DNA of 64,000 bases from Yersinia aleksiciae. GTDB taxonomy: Bacteria; Pseudomonadota; Gammaproteobacteria; Enterobacterales; Enterobacteriaceae. Of the stretch, positions 55,907 through 64,000 are shown in pieces. Each line of letters begins with the position of its first letter. Position 1 is the first letter of the stretch. Position numbers and translations under genes: made by a program. Location of the stretch: assembly GCF_001047675.1 (NCBI RefSeq), contig NZ_CP011975.1, forward strand, positions 2,644,073 through 2,708,072, written 5' to 3'. Under the pieces are notes generated by a model. That model was not told where the DNA came from and did not search any database. It saw only the letters and a program-made list of their open reading frames with translations.

Positions 55907-57271
55907 ATGTCTCAAGAACACAACTCATCTCAAAGCGACTTATCCCAACATGATGTTGACCAACAACATAATCATAATCGTCGGTTGAATAAGCAAGATT
56001 ATAAAACGCTGACTCTGGCTGCATTAGGCGGGGCGCTAGAGTTTTATGACTTTATCATCTTTGTTTTTTTTGCGGCGGTGATTGGTGACCTCTTCTTCCC
56101 GACGGATATGCCTGAATGGCTGCGTCAGGTGCAGACATTCGGTATCTTCGCCGCCGGCTATCTGGCCCGGCCGCTGGGCGGCATTATCATGGCGCACTTT
56201 GGCGACTTGGTTGGCCGTAAGAAGATGTTTACCCTCAGTATTCTATTGATGGCCTTGCCAACGTTGGCGATCGGTATGCTGCCAACTTACGCCTCTATCG
56301 GCATCGCTGCACCACTGCTGCTACTGCTGATGCGTGTGTTGCAAGGTGCGGCAATCGGTGGTGAAGTCCCCGGAGCTTGGGTCTTTGTGGCGGAGCATGT
56401 GCCGCGCCGACGCATTGGGATTGCCTGTGGTACTTTGACCGCCGGTCTGACTGCGGGGATCTTGCTGGGTTCACTGGTCGCGACGGCCATGAATACCACG
56501 TTGGGTCATCAGGCTATTTTGGATGGCGGTTGGCGTGTGCCGTTCTTCTTGGGGGGGATCTTCGGTTTGTTCGCGATGTATTTACGCCGCTGGTTGCAGG
56601 AAACACCTATCTTCAAAGAGATGCAGGCTCGTAAAGCTCTGGCTGAAGAGCTGCCACTGAAATCCGTGGTGGTCAATTACAAGAAAGAAGTGGTTGTTTC
56701 GATGTTACTCACTTGGCTACTTTCTGCCGGTATCGTGGTCGTTATCTTGATGACCCCGACCTATTTGCAGAAACAGTTCGGTGTGCTGCCCGCGTTAGCA
56801 TTGCAGGCGAACAGTCTGGCGATTGTCGCATTGGTTTGCGGTTGTGTCATTGCGGGTCTGGCGATTGACCGCTTCGGTGCCAGTAAAACCTTTATTGTCG
56901 GCAGCCTAATGTTGGCGCTATCAACATGGTCGTTCTATCACACCAATCTCACTGATCCGACCCAACTGTTTACCCATTATATGATGGCCGGTTTTTGTGT
57001 CGGGATCGTCGGCGCGGTACCTTATGTAATGGTACGTGCTTTCCCCGCGGAGGTCCGTTTCACGGGGATTTCATTCTCTTACAATGTGGCTTACGCCATA
57101 TTCGGCGGCCTGACACCGATTCTGGTCACCCTATTAATGAAGGTGACCCCTATGGCACCAGCCTATTATATGTTGCTGCTATCGTTGGTAGGATTGCTAC
57201 TCGGGGTTTATCTGCGTAACGATATTAACAGCGAAGTTAAAATCAATATGGCGAAGAAGGTCATGAGCTAA
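55907..57271 (+). CDS. MFS metabolite:H+ symporter (MHS family)
   Basis: A 454-residue inner-membrane transporter with 12 expected helices. It belongs to the MHS branch (ProP, ShiA, citrate and related), with EFYDFIIFVFFAAVIGDLFF, then GYLARPLGGIIMAHFGD, and GRKK between helices 2 and 3. The N-terminal 30 residues are polar and His/Gln-rich (QQHNHNRR). ATG 55907 was chosen as the first start that gives this common N-terminus. Substrate unknown. A strong bidirectional terminator separates it from the next gene. Confidence 0.88.
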   Translation: MSQEHNSSQSDLSQHDVDQQHNHNRRLNKQDYKTLTLAALGGALEFYDFIIFVFFAAVIGDLFFPTDMPEWLRQVQTFGIFAAGYLARPLGGIIMAHFGDLVGRKKMFTLSILLMALPTLAIGMLPTYASIGIAAPLLLLLMRVLQGAAIGGEVPGAWVFVAEHVPRRRIGIACGTLTAGLTAGILLGSLVATAMNTTLGHQAILDGGWRVPFFLGGIFGLFAMYLRRWLQETPIFKEMQARKALAEELPLKSVVVNYKKEVVVSMLLTWLLSAGIVVVILMTPTYLQKQFGVLPALALQANSLAIVALVCGCVIAGLAIDRFGASKTFIVGSLMLALSTWSFYHTNLTDPTQLFTHYMMAGFCVGIVGAVPYVMVRAFPAEVRFTGISFSYNVAYAIFGGLTPILVTLLMKVTPMAPAYYMLLLSLVGLLLGVYLRNDINSEVKINMAKKVMS

Positions 57272-57312
57272 CCAAATTATTACTCATGCATGCCAAGTTA
57301 CCGTAAAAAAAT

Positions 57313-57342
57313 AGCCCATAATGTGATCAAACATTATGGGCT
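57313..57342. terminator. Bidirectional terminator
   Basis: AGCCCATAATGT and ACATTATGGGCT form a perfect 12-bp stem with loop GATCAA, with A-run before and T-run after. It can stop both the MHS transporter gene and the convergent 57363-59582 gene. Confidence 0.92.
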
Positions 57343-57362
57343 TTTGTTTTTAGCTGGGTCCG

Positions 57363-59582
57363 TTAGAACTCTGATTTAAAATTAAAACCGACCTTTTGTT
57401 TTACGCGCGCAGAGGGTTGAGAAATCACCTCAGAAAAGAGTGTACTGGCACCTTGTTGCTGTAAATATTGAGCCAATGCGTTAACGGCGGCTGTTCCCGC
57501 TCCTCTTACGGTCCCTTCACTATTCGGGGTTAACACATAGTCTGGCAGTGTTGCCGATGCGACCAGCTCAACTTGATTTCTGTTATTGAAACGGTCTGCC
57601 AGAACAATCGCGATAATTTCCCCGCGGAACTTGAGCACGACATAAATCTCACCAGGACGCTTAATAATCAATCTGCGGTGGATAATACCGGTAACAATAT
57701 GTCCAGCATGCAGAGTTTTACTCATTGCATTTGCCATATCGGAGTCGGCATCTTGATCAACAATATGCATGCCTTGATATCGTTCTCCCCATTGTTCAAT
57801 GATTTTGATGAGTTCTTCTCGTAAGGCGCGATTTTTCTCAATTTCCTCAGCGGATAGTTTTGCTACTTCCTCGGGAGATGGTGTTGCTATTATTTCTATC
57901 TCAAACTCTGAATCATGTTGTTCGACTAACTCACCGTGTTCAATAACCCTAGGTGTTGTTGGTCTATATACGAAGGTTTCTAAGAGCAACTCATAAATAC
58001 CCAGTGGCAGTTGTTCTACTTGGGCTGGCATGTCATCAGATGAGTAATAAAAACTATAGGTTAAATAACTCAGTTGAGCATAATCAAACGCAGTCTTAAT
58101 CTGACTTAGGGGGTTTCCTGTGGTTTTATCGACGATTTTTTCCCTTATCGCATCACTTAATCGTTGCTCTATCTCTTTATTTTCGACTATAGCTCCTGTG
58201 CTCCCTGTTCTTATAATTGAGTCTATAATTTTACTAAAATACTCTGAGTTCCAGGTTCGTATATCGTTGCCAAATAACAATGTAAAATCAGTCATGATAT
58301 CTAGCGTCCAATCAATGCAAGGGGGTCTTACTTGACGTGGTAGACGTGTATTAAGTAGCGAGTATATCGAGACCATACAGGTTTTTGCTACCGCAGGCAG
58401 GCTTAATGATTGGTGGTTATGTGTGCTGTCAATATAACTAAGTGTCATGTAGTTATCATCGATTTCAGTTTTATTTGTTTCTTTAGTTCTTACTTCTTTA
58501 ATACTGATATCTGTTGATGGTTTCTCTTTTAACGGGCGACTATCTCCTGCAATATGCAAAGTTTTTTCTTTGGTATTATGGCTGAAATATTCATCTGCAT
58601 TGAAAAGTATTCTATCTAATTGTTGACATGAACCATGAGTAATATAGTTGTAAATATTTAAAAATGGTGTGAAGTAACATATTAACTGACTCGTTTTAGC
58701 CAGGTCTCTTTTTTCCCAGTTCTGCTCGCCGGTGTCAGCTGTTAGTATAGAATTATTTAATATCAATGGTTTGTTACTGCGGTAATTGTAATTTTCAATG
58801 ATTATTTCTGGTGCTATATCAATAACTTCAATCCACTTGAATGAAATAATAGGTGATATATCCACCAACTGTTCTTTTAGTGTTTGAATATATTGAAATT
58901 GTACAGTGTCATCACTTAATTGTATAATGAAAGCAAGTTTGTCCGCATTGTTTACGTATTCAAAAGCGAATTTATTGAACATGCTGTAATCTGAGAACGT
59001 AATTTCTTTTTCTGCAACGGTAATATTCGGTCCATTTAGTAAGTTGATACTGTAACCATCGTCTTTCCTATGATCTTGACTGTTAAAAATGAGTAATATT
59101 TGTTTGTTAACTAAGCGCTCATCATTCCAGTATTTTCCGAATGCTTCAGGCAGTGTTATCTTGTATGAATCTAAAATAATACATTTTTGATTACAATTGA
59201 GCTTTTTGTTTTCTGATACTTTAATACTGCTTATCTCGTTGTCCATATCTATACTAATTAAGTCTTTAGTGTTTATGCTTTCCGTTAACGAGAAAAAAGG
59301 CGCATTGAAATTATCATTTTTATATATTGTCGCCATCATTCCTGGTGGTATATTTATTGAATTTATACTATCATTATCAATAATAGATGGGTCTGTTTCC
59401 AAAAGAAATGAACTTATATACTCATGGTACAGATCTATTTGTCGGCCTGAATGTAAACAGGTCTTCTCACCTTGAAAATAATCCTCAGTGTAGAAGCAAA
59501 CTTCATCATCACCCTCATCTGAATAAGCTATTTTTGATATTATTAATGTAATTATTACTAATAGTTTGCAGGCTATTATCAT
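57363..59582 (-). CDS. Secreted protein with beta/gamma-crystallin-like and GNAT-like domains, function unknown
   Basis: A 739-residue protein that I do not recognise as a named gene. It has a signal peptide (about 1-21, ending KIAYS). Residues about 28-123 look like two Greek-key motifs of a beta/gamma-crystallin (VCFYTEDYFQGEKTCLHSG and INIPPGMMATIYKNDNFNAP), with a candidate calcium loop DNEISS (114-119). A long middle region has no family I can name and contains several Cys. The last 50 residues resemble the acetyl-CoA motif of GNAT enzymes (RGAGTA at about 693-698, then QPSARVKQKVGF). The start ATG follows AGAGGA. The gene is AT-rich compared with its neighbours and sits alone between a transporter and satP, so acquisition by transfer is likely. 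Secreted toxin or effector is one hypothesis only. Confidence 0.7.
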   Translation of the reverse strand: MIIACKLLVIITLIISKIAYSDEGDDEVCFYTEDYFQGEKTCLHSGRQIDLYHEYISSFLLETDPSIIDNDSINSINIPPGMMATIYKNDNFNAPFFSLTESINTKDLISIDMDNEISSIKVSENKKLNCNQKCIILDSYKITLPEAFGKYWNDERLVNKQILLIFNSQDHRKDDGYSINLLNGPNITVAEKEITFSDYSMFNKFAFEYVNNADKLAFIIQLSDDTVQFQYIQTLKEQLVDISPIISFKWIEVIDIAPEIIIENYNYRSNKPLILNNSILTADTGEQNWEKRDLAKTSQLICYFTPFLNIYNYITHGSCQQLDRILFNADEYFSHNTKEKTLHIAGDSRPLKEKPSTDISIKEVRTKETNKTEIDDNYMTLSYIDSTHNHQSLSLPAVAKTCMVSIYSLLNTRLPRQVRPPCIDWTLDIMTDFTLLFGNDIRTWNSEYFSKIIDSIIRTGSTGAIVENKEIEQRLSDAIREKIVDKTTGNPLSQIKTAFDYAQLSYLTYSFYYSSDDMPAQVEQLPLGIYELLLETFVYRPTTPRVIEHGELVEQHDSEFEIEIIATPSPEEVAKLSAEEIEKNRALREELIKIIEQWGERYQGMHIVDQDADSDMANAMSKTLHAGHIVTGIIHRRLIIKRPGEIYVVLKFRGEIIAIVLADRFNNRNQVELVASATLPDYVLTPNSEGTVRGAGTAAVNALAQYLQQQGASTLFSEVISQPSARVKQKVGFNFKSEF

Positions 59583-59878
59583 GATATCCTCTTGGCTTCG
59601 TTAACTAAAAAACGGGGTGTCATTATCGAGGCGTTGGGATTATAAGATGTGTCGGTATTTTCCTCCTTGTCTATTTTTCAATTATGAGGTATCACAATGT
59701 TATAGTGCGTTTTTTATGGTGGTATATATTGAATGAGTTATTCTGGTTTTAATAAATGGTTACATCATTAAGTGATAAATAATGTTTAGTTGTGAAGTAA
59801 TAAATGAAGAACACTGAATATTAGAGTTATCCAATATTCAGTGTGTTATTAAATATAAAATTACTGGTGAAGCTGTAA

Positions 59879-60472
59879 TTAAGCTACAGCTTGTACATGT
59901 GAAATTTGGCTTGGTTCGCCGATTGGCAGCACAGTACGGCCATATTGCTCGTTCAGCACTTCAGCCATTGCCAAATAAATTGCACTAGCACCACAAATAA
60001 TGCCTTCGAAGCCAGCAAAGACCAACAGCGAATGGTTACCCGTGAAGTTACCCACTGCCAGCAGAGCAAATAGCACTGTCAGGCTGCCGAAGACAAATTG
60101 CAAGGCGCGGTTAGCTGGTAAGGTGCCGAAGAACATAAACAGCGTGAAAATACCCCACAAACCTAAATAAACACCGAGGAATTGTGCGTCAGTGGCTTCC
60201 GCCAGACCCATTTTCGGCAGCATCAGCAAGCCAACGAGGCTCAGCCAGAATGCACCGTATGAGGTAAATGCAGTTGCCGCAAAGGTATTGCCTTTTTTGT
60301 ACTCCAGCAAACCGGCCAAAATTTGTGCCAGGCCGCCGTAAAAAATCCCCATACTCAAAATAACAGAGGTCAGGGGAAAGAAGCCTGCATTGTGCAGGTT
60401 AAGCAAGACGGTAGTCATCCCAAAGCCCATCAGCCCTAATGGGCCAGGATTCGCCAACTTGGTGGTGTTCAT
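59879..60472 (-). CDS. satP: Acetate/succinate transporter SatP
   Basis: SatP (YaaH) takes up acetate and succinate with protons. The 197-residue protein has six hydrophobic segments and the family signature [21 protein letters not shown] near the N-terminus. The position before dnaK is as in E. coli. The preceding 296 bases on its 3' side (59583-59878) carry no gene I can support. Confidence 0.93.
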   Translation of the reverse strand: MNTTKLANPGPLGLMGFGMTTVLLNLHNAGFFPLTSVILSMGIFYGGLAQILAGLLEYKKGNTFAATAFTSYGAFWLSLVGLLMLPKMGLAEATDAQFLGVYLGLWGIFTLFMFFGTLPANRALQFVFGSLTVLFALLAVGNFTGNHSLLVFAGFEGIICGASAIYLAMAEVLNEQYGRTVLPIGEPSQISHVQAVA

Positions 60473-60507
60473 AAGTCCTCTGTCACTAACAGAATGCTAA
60501 AAAATGG

Positions 60508-60579
60508 ATATCCCCTTCATTCTTGAAGTCGCAGAAGGTTAGCTGACAATCTAGCTGCAACACCAAACTCTTTGGGTAT
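60508..60579. repeat. ERIC-like short element between satP and dnaK
   Basis: The stretch starts GGATATCCCC and ends CTTTGGGTATC, with the end CTAGCTGCAACACCAA shared with other copies in the window. The central ERIC palindrome is missing, so it seems to be an internal-deletion derivative. Confidence 0.55.
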
Positions 60580-60718
60580 CATTATCCGAATAAGTATAAA
60601 GCGCCTGAATGACCAAAAAGTCGTCGATTCCCTCAGTGCGCGCGGCATCATAATGATCCCCGCGATTGGAAACAATGATCTTGAGGGTGATAAAAAGTAA
60701 TTTTTTTTCATCTCCCCC

Positions 60719-60748
60719 CTTGATGCTGAGTTTCGTGGCCCCATCTTA
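60719..60748 (+). promoter_or_regulatory. Sigma-32 heat-shock promoter of dnaKJ
   Basis: A -35 CTTGATG and a -10 CCCCATCTTA separated by 13 bases match the sigma-32 pattern (CTTGAA, CCCCAT). It lies about 165 bases before dnaK. Confidence 0.85.
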
Positions 60749-60913
60749 TTCCCAACCGCAGGAGCTAATCGTGGATCAGCGGAGACATGCATCAACACAA
60801 TATTGGGCATGAAAACATTGATTAAGAAAATACGGGCAGTTGAAAATAAACAATCCGCCCACATATAGATTAGTAACTTGACCGAATATGACTTTTTAGT
60901 GGAGGCGTTTTAG

Positions 60914-62824
60914 ATGGGTAAAATTATTGGTATCGACTTGGGTACTACCAACTCTTGTGTAGCTATTATGGATGGTACAAAAGCGCGTGTGCTGGAGAAC
61001 AGCGAAGGTGACCGCACTACACCTTCTATCATCGCTTATACCCAAGATGGTGAAATTCTGGTTGGTCAACCTGCTAAACGTCAGGCTATCACTAACCCAC
61101 AAAATACACTGTTTGCCATCAAACGTTTGATTGGCCGTCGTTTCCAGGATGAAGAAGCACAGCGTGATAAAGACATCATGCCGTACAAAATCGTGGCTGC
61201 TGACAATGGTGATGCTTGGGTTGAAGTAAAAGGCCAGAAAGTTGCACCACCGCAGATTTCTGCTGAAGTGCTGAAGAAAATGAAGAAAACAGCGGAAGAT
61301 TTTCTGGGTGAACCCGTTACTGAAGCTGTTATCACCGTACCTGCTTACTTCAACGATGCTCAGCGTCAGGCAACTAAAGATGCTGGCCGTATCGCAGGTC
61401 TGGAAGTAAAACGTATCATCAACGAACCAACCGCCGCGGCACTGGCCTACGGTCTGGATAAAGAAGTTGGAAACCGTACTATTGCGGTTTATGACCTCGG
61501 TGGTGGTACTTTCGATATCTCTATTATCGAAATCGATGAAGTTGATGGCGAAAAAACCTTCGAAGTTCTGGCAACCAATGGTGATACCCACTTGGGTGGT
61601 GAAGACTTCGATAGCCGTTTGATCAACTATTTGGTTGATGAATTTAAGAAAGACCAAGGTATGGATCTGCGTACCGATCCACTGGCCATGCAGCGCCTGA
61701 AAGAAGCCGCTGAAAAAGCAAAAATTGAGTTGTCTTCAGCTCAACAGACCGACGTTAACCTGCCGTACATTACGGCTGATGGCAGCGGTCCAAAACACAT
61801 GAACATCAAAGTGACTCGCGCTAAATTGGAGTCACTGGTAGAAGATTTGGTAAACCGTTCTATTGAACCACTGAAAGTGGCTCTGCAGGATGCTGGCTTG
61901 TCTGTTTCCGATATTCAGGACGTTATCCTGGTGGGTGGTCAGACTCGTATGCCAATGGTTCAGAAGAAAGTGGCTGATTTCTTCGGCAAAGAACCACGTA
62001 AAGACGTTAACCCAGATGAAGCTGTAGCGATTGGTGCGGCAGTGCAGGGTGGTGTTCTGTCTGGTGAAGTGAAAGACGTCCTATTGCTGGACGTAACTCC
62101 ACTGTCACTGGGTATTGAAACCATGGGTGGTGTGATGACTCCGCTTATCACCAAAAACACCACTATCCCAACCAAGCACAGCCAGGTGTTCTCTACTGCA
62201 GAAGACAACCAGTCTGCGGTAACCATCCATGTGCTACAAGGTGAGCGTAAACGTGCTCAGGATAACAAGTCTCTGGGTCAGTTCAATCTGGACGGTATTC
62301 AGGCGGCACCTCGTGGTATGGCGCAAATCGAAGTCACCTTCGATATCGACGCCGACGGTATCTTGCATGTGTCTGCTAAAGACAAAAATACCGGTCGCGA
62401 GCAGAAGATCACCATTAAGGCATCTTCTGGTTTGAACGAGGAAGAGATCCAGAAAATGGTACGCGATGCTGAAGCTAACGCAGAAGCTGACCGTAAGTTT
62501 GAAGAACTGGTTCAGACCCGTAACCAAGCTGACCATCTGATTCACGGTACACGTAAACAGTTGGAAGAAGCCGGTGACAAACTGCCAGCAGAAGACAAAA
62601 CTGCAATCGAAGATGCTTTGAAAGCGCTTGAAGCAGCTCTGAAAAGCGAAGACAAAGCTGAAATCGAAGCAAAAACTCAGGCTCTGGTGCAGGTTTCTGG
62701 CAAATTGCTGGAAATGGCTCAGCAGCAGCAAGCTGCCGCAGGCGGTGATGCTGGCGATACCAGTGCCAAGAAAGAAGACGACGTTGTAGACGCCGAATTC
62801 GAAGAAGTGAAAGACAAAAAATAA
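60914..62824 (+). CDS. dnaK: Hsp70 chaperone DnaK
   Basis: DnaK folds and protects proteins in an ATP cycle driven by DnaJ and GrpE. The 636-residue protein starts [20 protein letters not shown], has the Hsp70 signatures [16 protein letters not shown] and [14 protein letters not shown], the interdomain linker [13 protein letters not shown], and an acidic C-terminal tail ending EEVKDKK. TGGAGGC lies upstream of the ATG. dnaJ follows after about 110 bases. Confidence 0.98.
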   Translation: MGKIIGIDLGTTNSCVAIMDGTKARVLENSEGDRTTPSIIAYTQDGEILVGQPAKRQAITNPQNTLFAIKRLIGRRFQDEEAQRDKDIMPYKIVAADNGDAWVEVKGQKVAPPQISAEVLKKMKKTAEDFLGEPVTEAVITVPAYFNDAQRQATKDAGRIAGLEVKRIINEPTAAALAYGLDKEVGNRTIAVYDLGGGTFDISIIEIDEVDGEKTFEVLATNGDTHLGGEDFDSRLINYLVDEFKKDQGMDLRTDPLAMQRLKEAAEKAKIELSSAQQTDVNLPYITADGSGPKHMNIKVTRAKLESLVEDLVNRSIEPLKVALQDAGLSVSDIQDVILVGGQTRMPMVQKKVADFFGKEPRKDVNPDEAVAIGAAVQGGVLSGEVKDVLLLDVTPLSLGIETMGGVMTPLITKNTTIPTKHSQVFSTAEDNQSAVTIHVLQGERKRAQDNKSLGQFNLDGIQAAPRGMAQIEVTFDIDADGILHVSAKDKNTGREQKITIKASSGLNEEEIQKMVRDAEANAEADRKFEELVQTRNQADHLIHGTRKQLEEAGDKLPAEDKTAIEDALKALEAALKSEDKAEIEAKTQALVQVSGKLLEMAQQQQAAAGGDAGDTSAKKEDDVVDAEFEEVKDKK

Positions 62825-62876
62825 TCGCCCTTAAGCGGGCACAGCAGTGGTAGGCCTTACTGTTGCTGGAAACCAG

Positions 62877-62906
62877 CACGGGCGTCGAGGAAACTCTACG
62901 CCCGTG
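62877..62906 (+). other. Stem-loop in the dnaK-dnaJ spacer
   Basis: CACGGGCGT and ACGCCCGTG form a 9-bp stem. No T-run follows. It may affect the relative level of the two messages by processing or attenuation. In E. coli a small RNA (tpke11) maps to this spacer; I cannot say if it is conserved here. Confidence 0.55.
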
Positions 62907-62936
62907 CACGCATGTTAAGGGTAGGAAAAAAAGAGA

Positions 62937-64000
62937 ATGGCGAAGAGAGATTATTACGAGGTTCTAGGTGTTCAAAAGAACGCCGATGAACGTGAAATCA
63001 AAAAGGCCTATAAACGCCTGGCAGTAAAGTATCATCCGGACCGTAATCAGGACGAAAACGATACCGGCGAAAACTTTAAAGAAGTTAAAGAAGCCTACGA
63101 AATTCTAACCGACCCACAAAAGCGCGCAGCATATGATCAGTATGGTCATGCCGCCTTCGAACAAGGTGGTATGGGCGGCGGCGGTTTCGGTGGTGGTGGT
63201 GCTGATTTTAGCGATATCTTTGGTGATGTTTTCGGCGATATATTTGGTGGTGGACGTCGTCAACGTGCATCCCGTGGTTCAGATCTGCGCTACAACATGG
63301 ATCTGACACTGGAAGAAGCTGTACGCGGTGTGACTAAAGAGATCCGCATTCCAACGCTGAATGAGTGTGACGTTTGCCACGGTAGCGGTGCTAAACCGGG
63401 AAGTTCTCCTGTCACCTGTTCGACTTGCCGTGGTGCGGGTCAGGTGCATATGCGGCAAGGGTTCTTTACCGTACAGCAGGCATGTCCTACTTGTCATGGC
63501 AGTGGCCAAATCATTAAAGACCCATGCAATAAGTGCCATGGGCATGGCCGCGTCGAGAAATCAAAAACACTGTCGGTTAAGATCCCGGCGGGTGTTGATA
63601 CCGGTGATCGCATTCGCTTAACGGGCGAAGGTGAAGCGGGTGAACACGGCGCACCAGCAGGCGATTTATACGTCCAGGTGCAAGTCAAAGCGCATCCAAT
63701 CTTCGAGCGTGAAGGCAACAATCTCTATTGTGAAGTGCCTATTAACTTTGCAATGGCAGCCTTGGGCGGCGAGATTGAAGTCCCGACGCTGGATGGCCGG
63801 GTTAAGCTGAAAGTGCCTGCAGAAACTCAGACTGGTAAGTTGTTCCGTATGCGTGGCAAGGGTGTTAAATCCGTCCGTGGCGGGAGTCAAGGTGACTTGT
63901 TATGCCGTGTCGTGGTTGAGACGCCAGTTCATCTGAGTGAAAAACAGAAACAGTTACTGCGTGAACTCGAAGAGAGTTTCGTCGGTGCTGCGGGTGAGAA
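62937..64000 (+). CDS. dnaJ: Hsp40 co-chaperone DnaJ (partial, runs off the right edge)
   Basis: DnaJ delivers unfolded proteins to DnaK and stimulates its ATPase. The start ATG 62937 gives [20 protein letters not shown]. The J-domain has HPD (VKYHPDRNQ), then the G/F-rich linker ([12 protein letters not shown]), four zinc-binding repeats ([32 protein letters not shown]) and the C-terminal substrate-binding region. 354 codons are in the window; about 20 residues are missing at the end. Confidence 0.98.
   Translation, partial: MAKRDYYEVLGVQKNADEREIKKAYKRLAVKYHPDRNQDENDTGENFKEVKEAYEILTDPQKRAAYDQYGHAAFEQGGMGGGGFGGGGADFSDIFGDVFGDIFGGGRRQRASRGSDLRYNMDLTLEEAVRGVTKEIRIPTLNECDVCHGSGAKPGSSPVTCSTCRGAGQVHMRQGFFTVQQACPTCHGSGQIIKDPCNKCHGHGRVEKSKTLSVKIPAGVDTGDRIRLTGEGEAGEHGAPAGDLYVQVQVKAHPIFEREGNNLYCEVPINFAMAALGGEIEVPTLDGRVKLKVPAETQTGKLFRMRGKGVKSVRGGSQGDLLCRVVVETPVHLSEKQKQLLRELEESFVGAAGE

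Noticed and set aside
60896..61657. Long open frame on the minus strand opposite dnaK
   Set aside because: It mirrors the strongly biased codon usage of dnaK, has no ribosome site and no recognisable domain, so it is a shadow.

Overview
The window looks like the chromosome of a Yersinia species. Gene order and protein sequence follow the enterobacterial block that runs from the leuQPV tRNAs and rsmC through prfC, deoCABD, serB-radA-nadR, slt-trpR, rob and arcA into thrLABC, talB, mog, satP and dnaKJ. Yersinia-type differences are the two hms diguanylate cyclase loci (an hmsT-like gene and a complete hmsC-hmsD-hmsE operon) and many ERIC elements between genes. I infer a Y. enterocolitica-like species from the ERIC abundance; the sequence alone does not settle the species.

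Layout. 1-6100: an iron-uptake pair (periplasmic binding protein and TonB-dependent receptor), a diguanylate cyclase (hmsT-like) and a small DUF1435 membrane protein with a Fur-box-like site. 6090-6540: three identical tRNA-Leu(CAG) genes with a promoter. 6600-15750: a LysR regulator divergent from an aldo/keto reductase, then rsmC, holD-rimI, prfC, osmY, ytjA and yjjU-yjjV. 15820-22190: a CNT nucleoside transporter and deoCABD, both behind CRP-type sites. 22250-31700: a HipA-like yjjJ preceded by a 12-bp repeat array, ytjB/serB, radA, nadR with a perfect NadR box, a quinone oxidoreductase/LysR pair, and a Fic gene preceded by two inverted repeats. 31700-39400: ettA, hmsCDE and a Ca2+-type P-ATPase. 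39400-45750: slt, trpR with its operator, yjjX, gpmB/rob, creA and arcA. 45836-47199: yjjY split by an IS30-family element. 47900-52780: the threonine operon with leader peptide and attenuator. 52860-64000: yaaA, talB, mog, an MHS-type transporter, an AT-rich secreted protein of unknown function, satP, and dnaK-dnaJ with a sigma-32 promoter (dnaJ runs off the right edge).

How it works together. Most of the window is housekeeping: nucleoside uptake and breakdown, threonine synthesis, translation termination and ribosome modification, NAD control, oxygen-responsive regulation and heat-shock chaperones. Accessory interest sits in small islands: (i) 57363-59582, a low-GC gene for an exported protein with a beta/gamma-crystallin-like N-terminus and an acetyltransferase-like C-terminus; (ii) candidate self-regulatory repeats in front of the fic and yjjJ genes; (iii) an exact tandem duplication of an ERIC unit next to the trpR promoter; (iv) the IS30-family insertion, whose removal with a 2-bp target duplication restores a 46-codon yjjY. 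I saw no CRISPR array, prophage, rRNA operon or replication origin.
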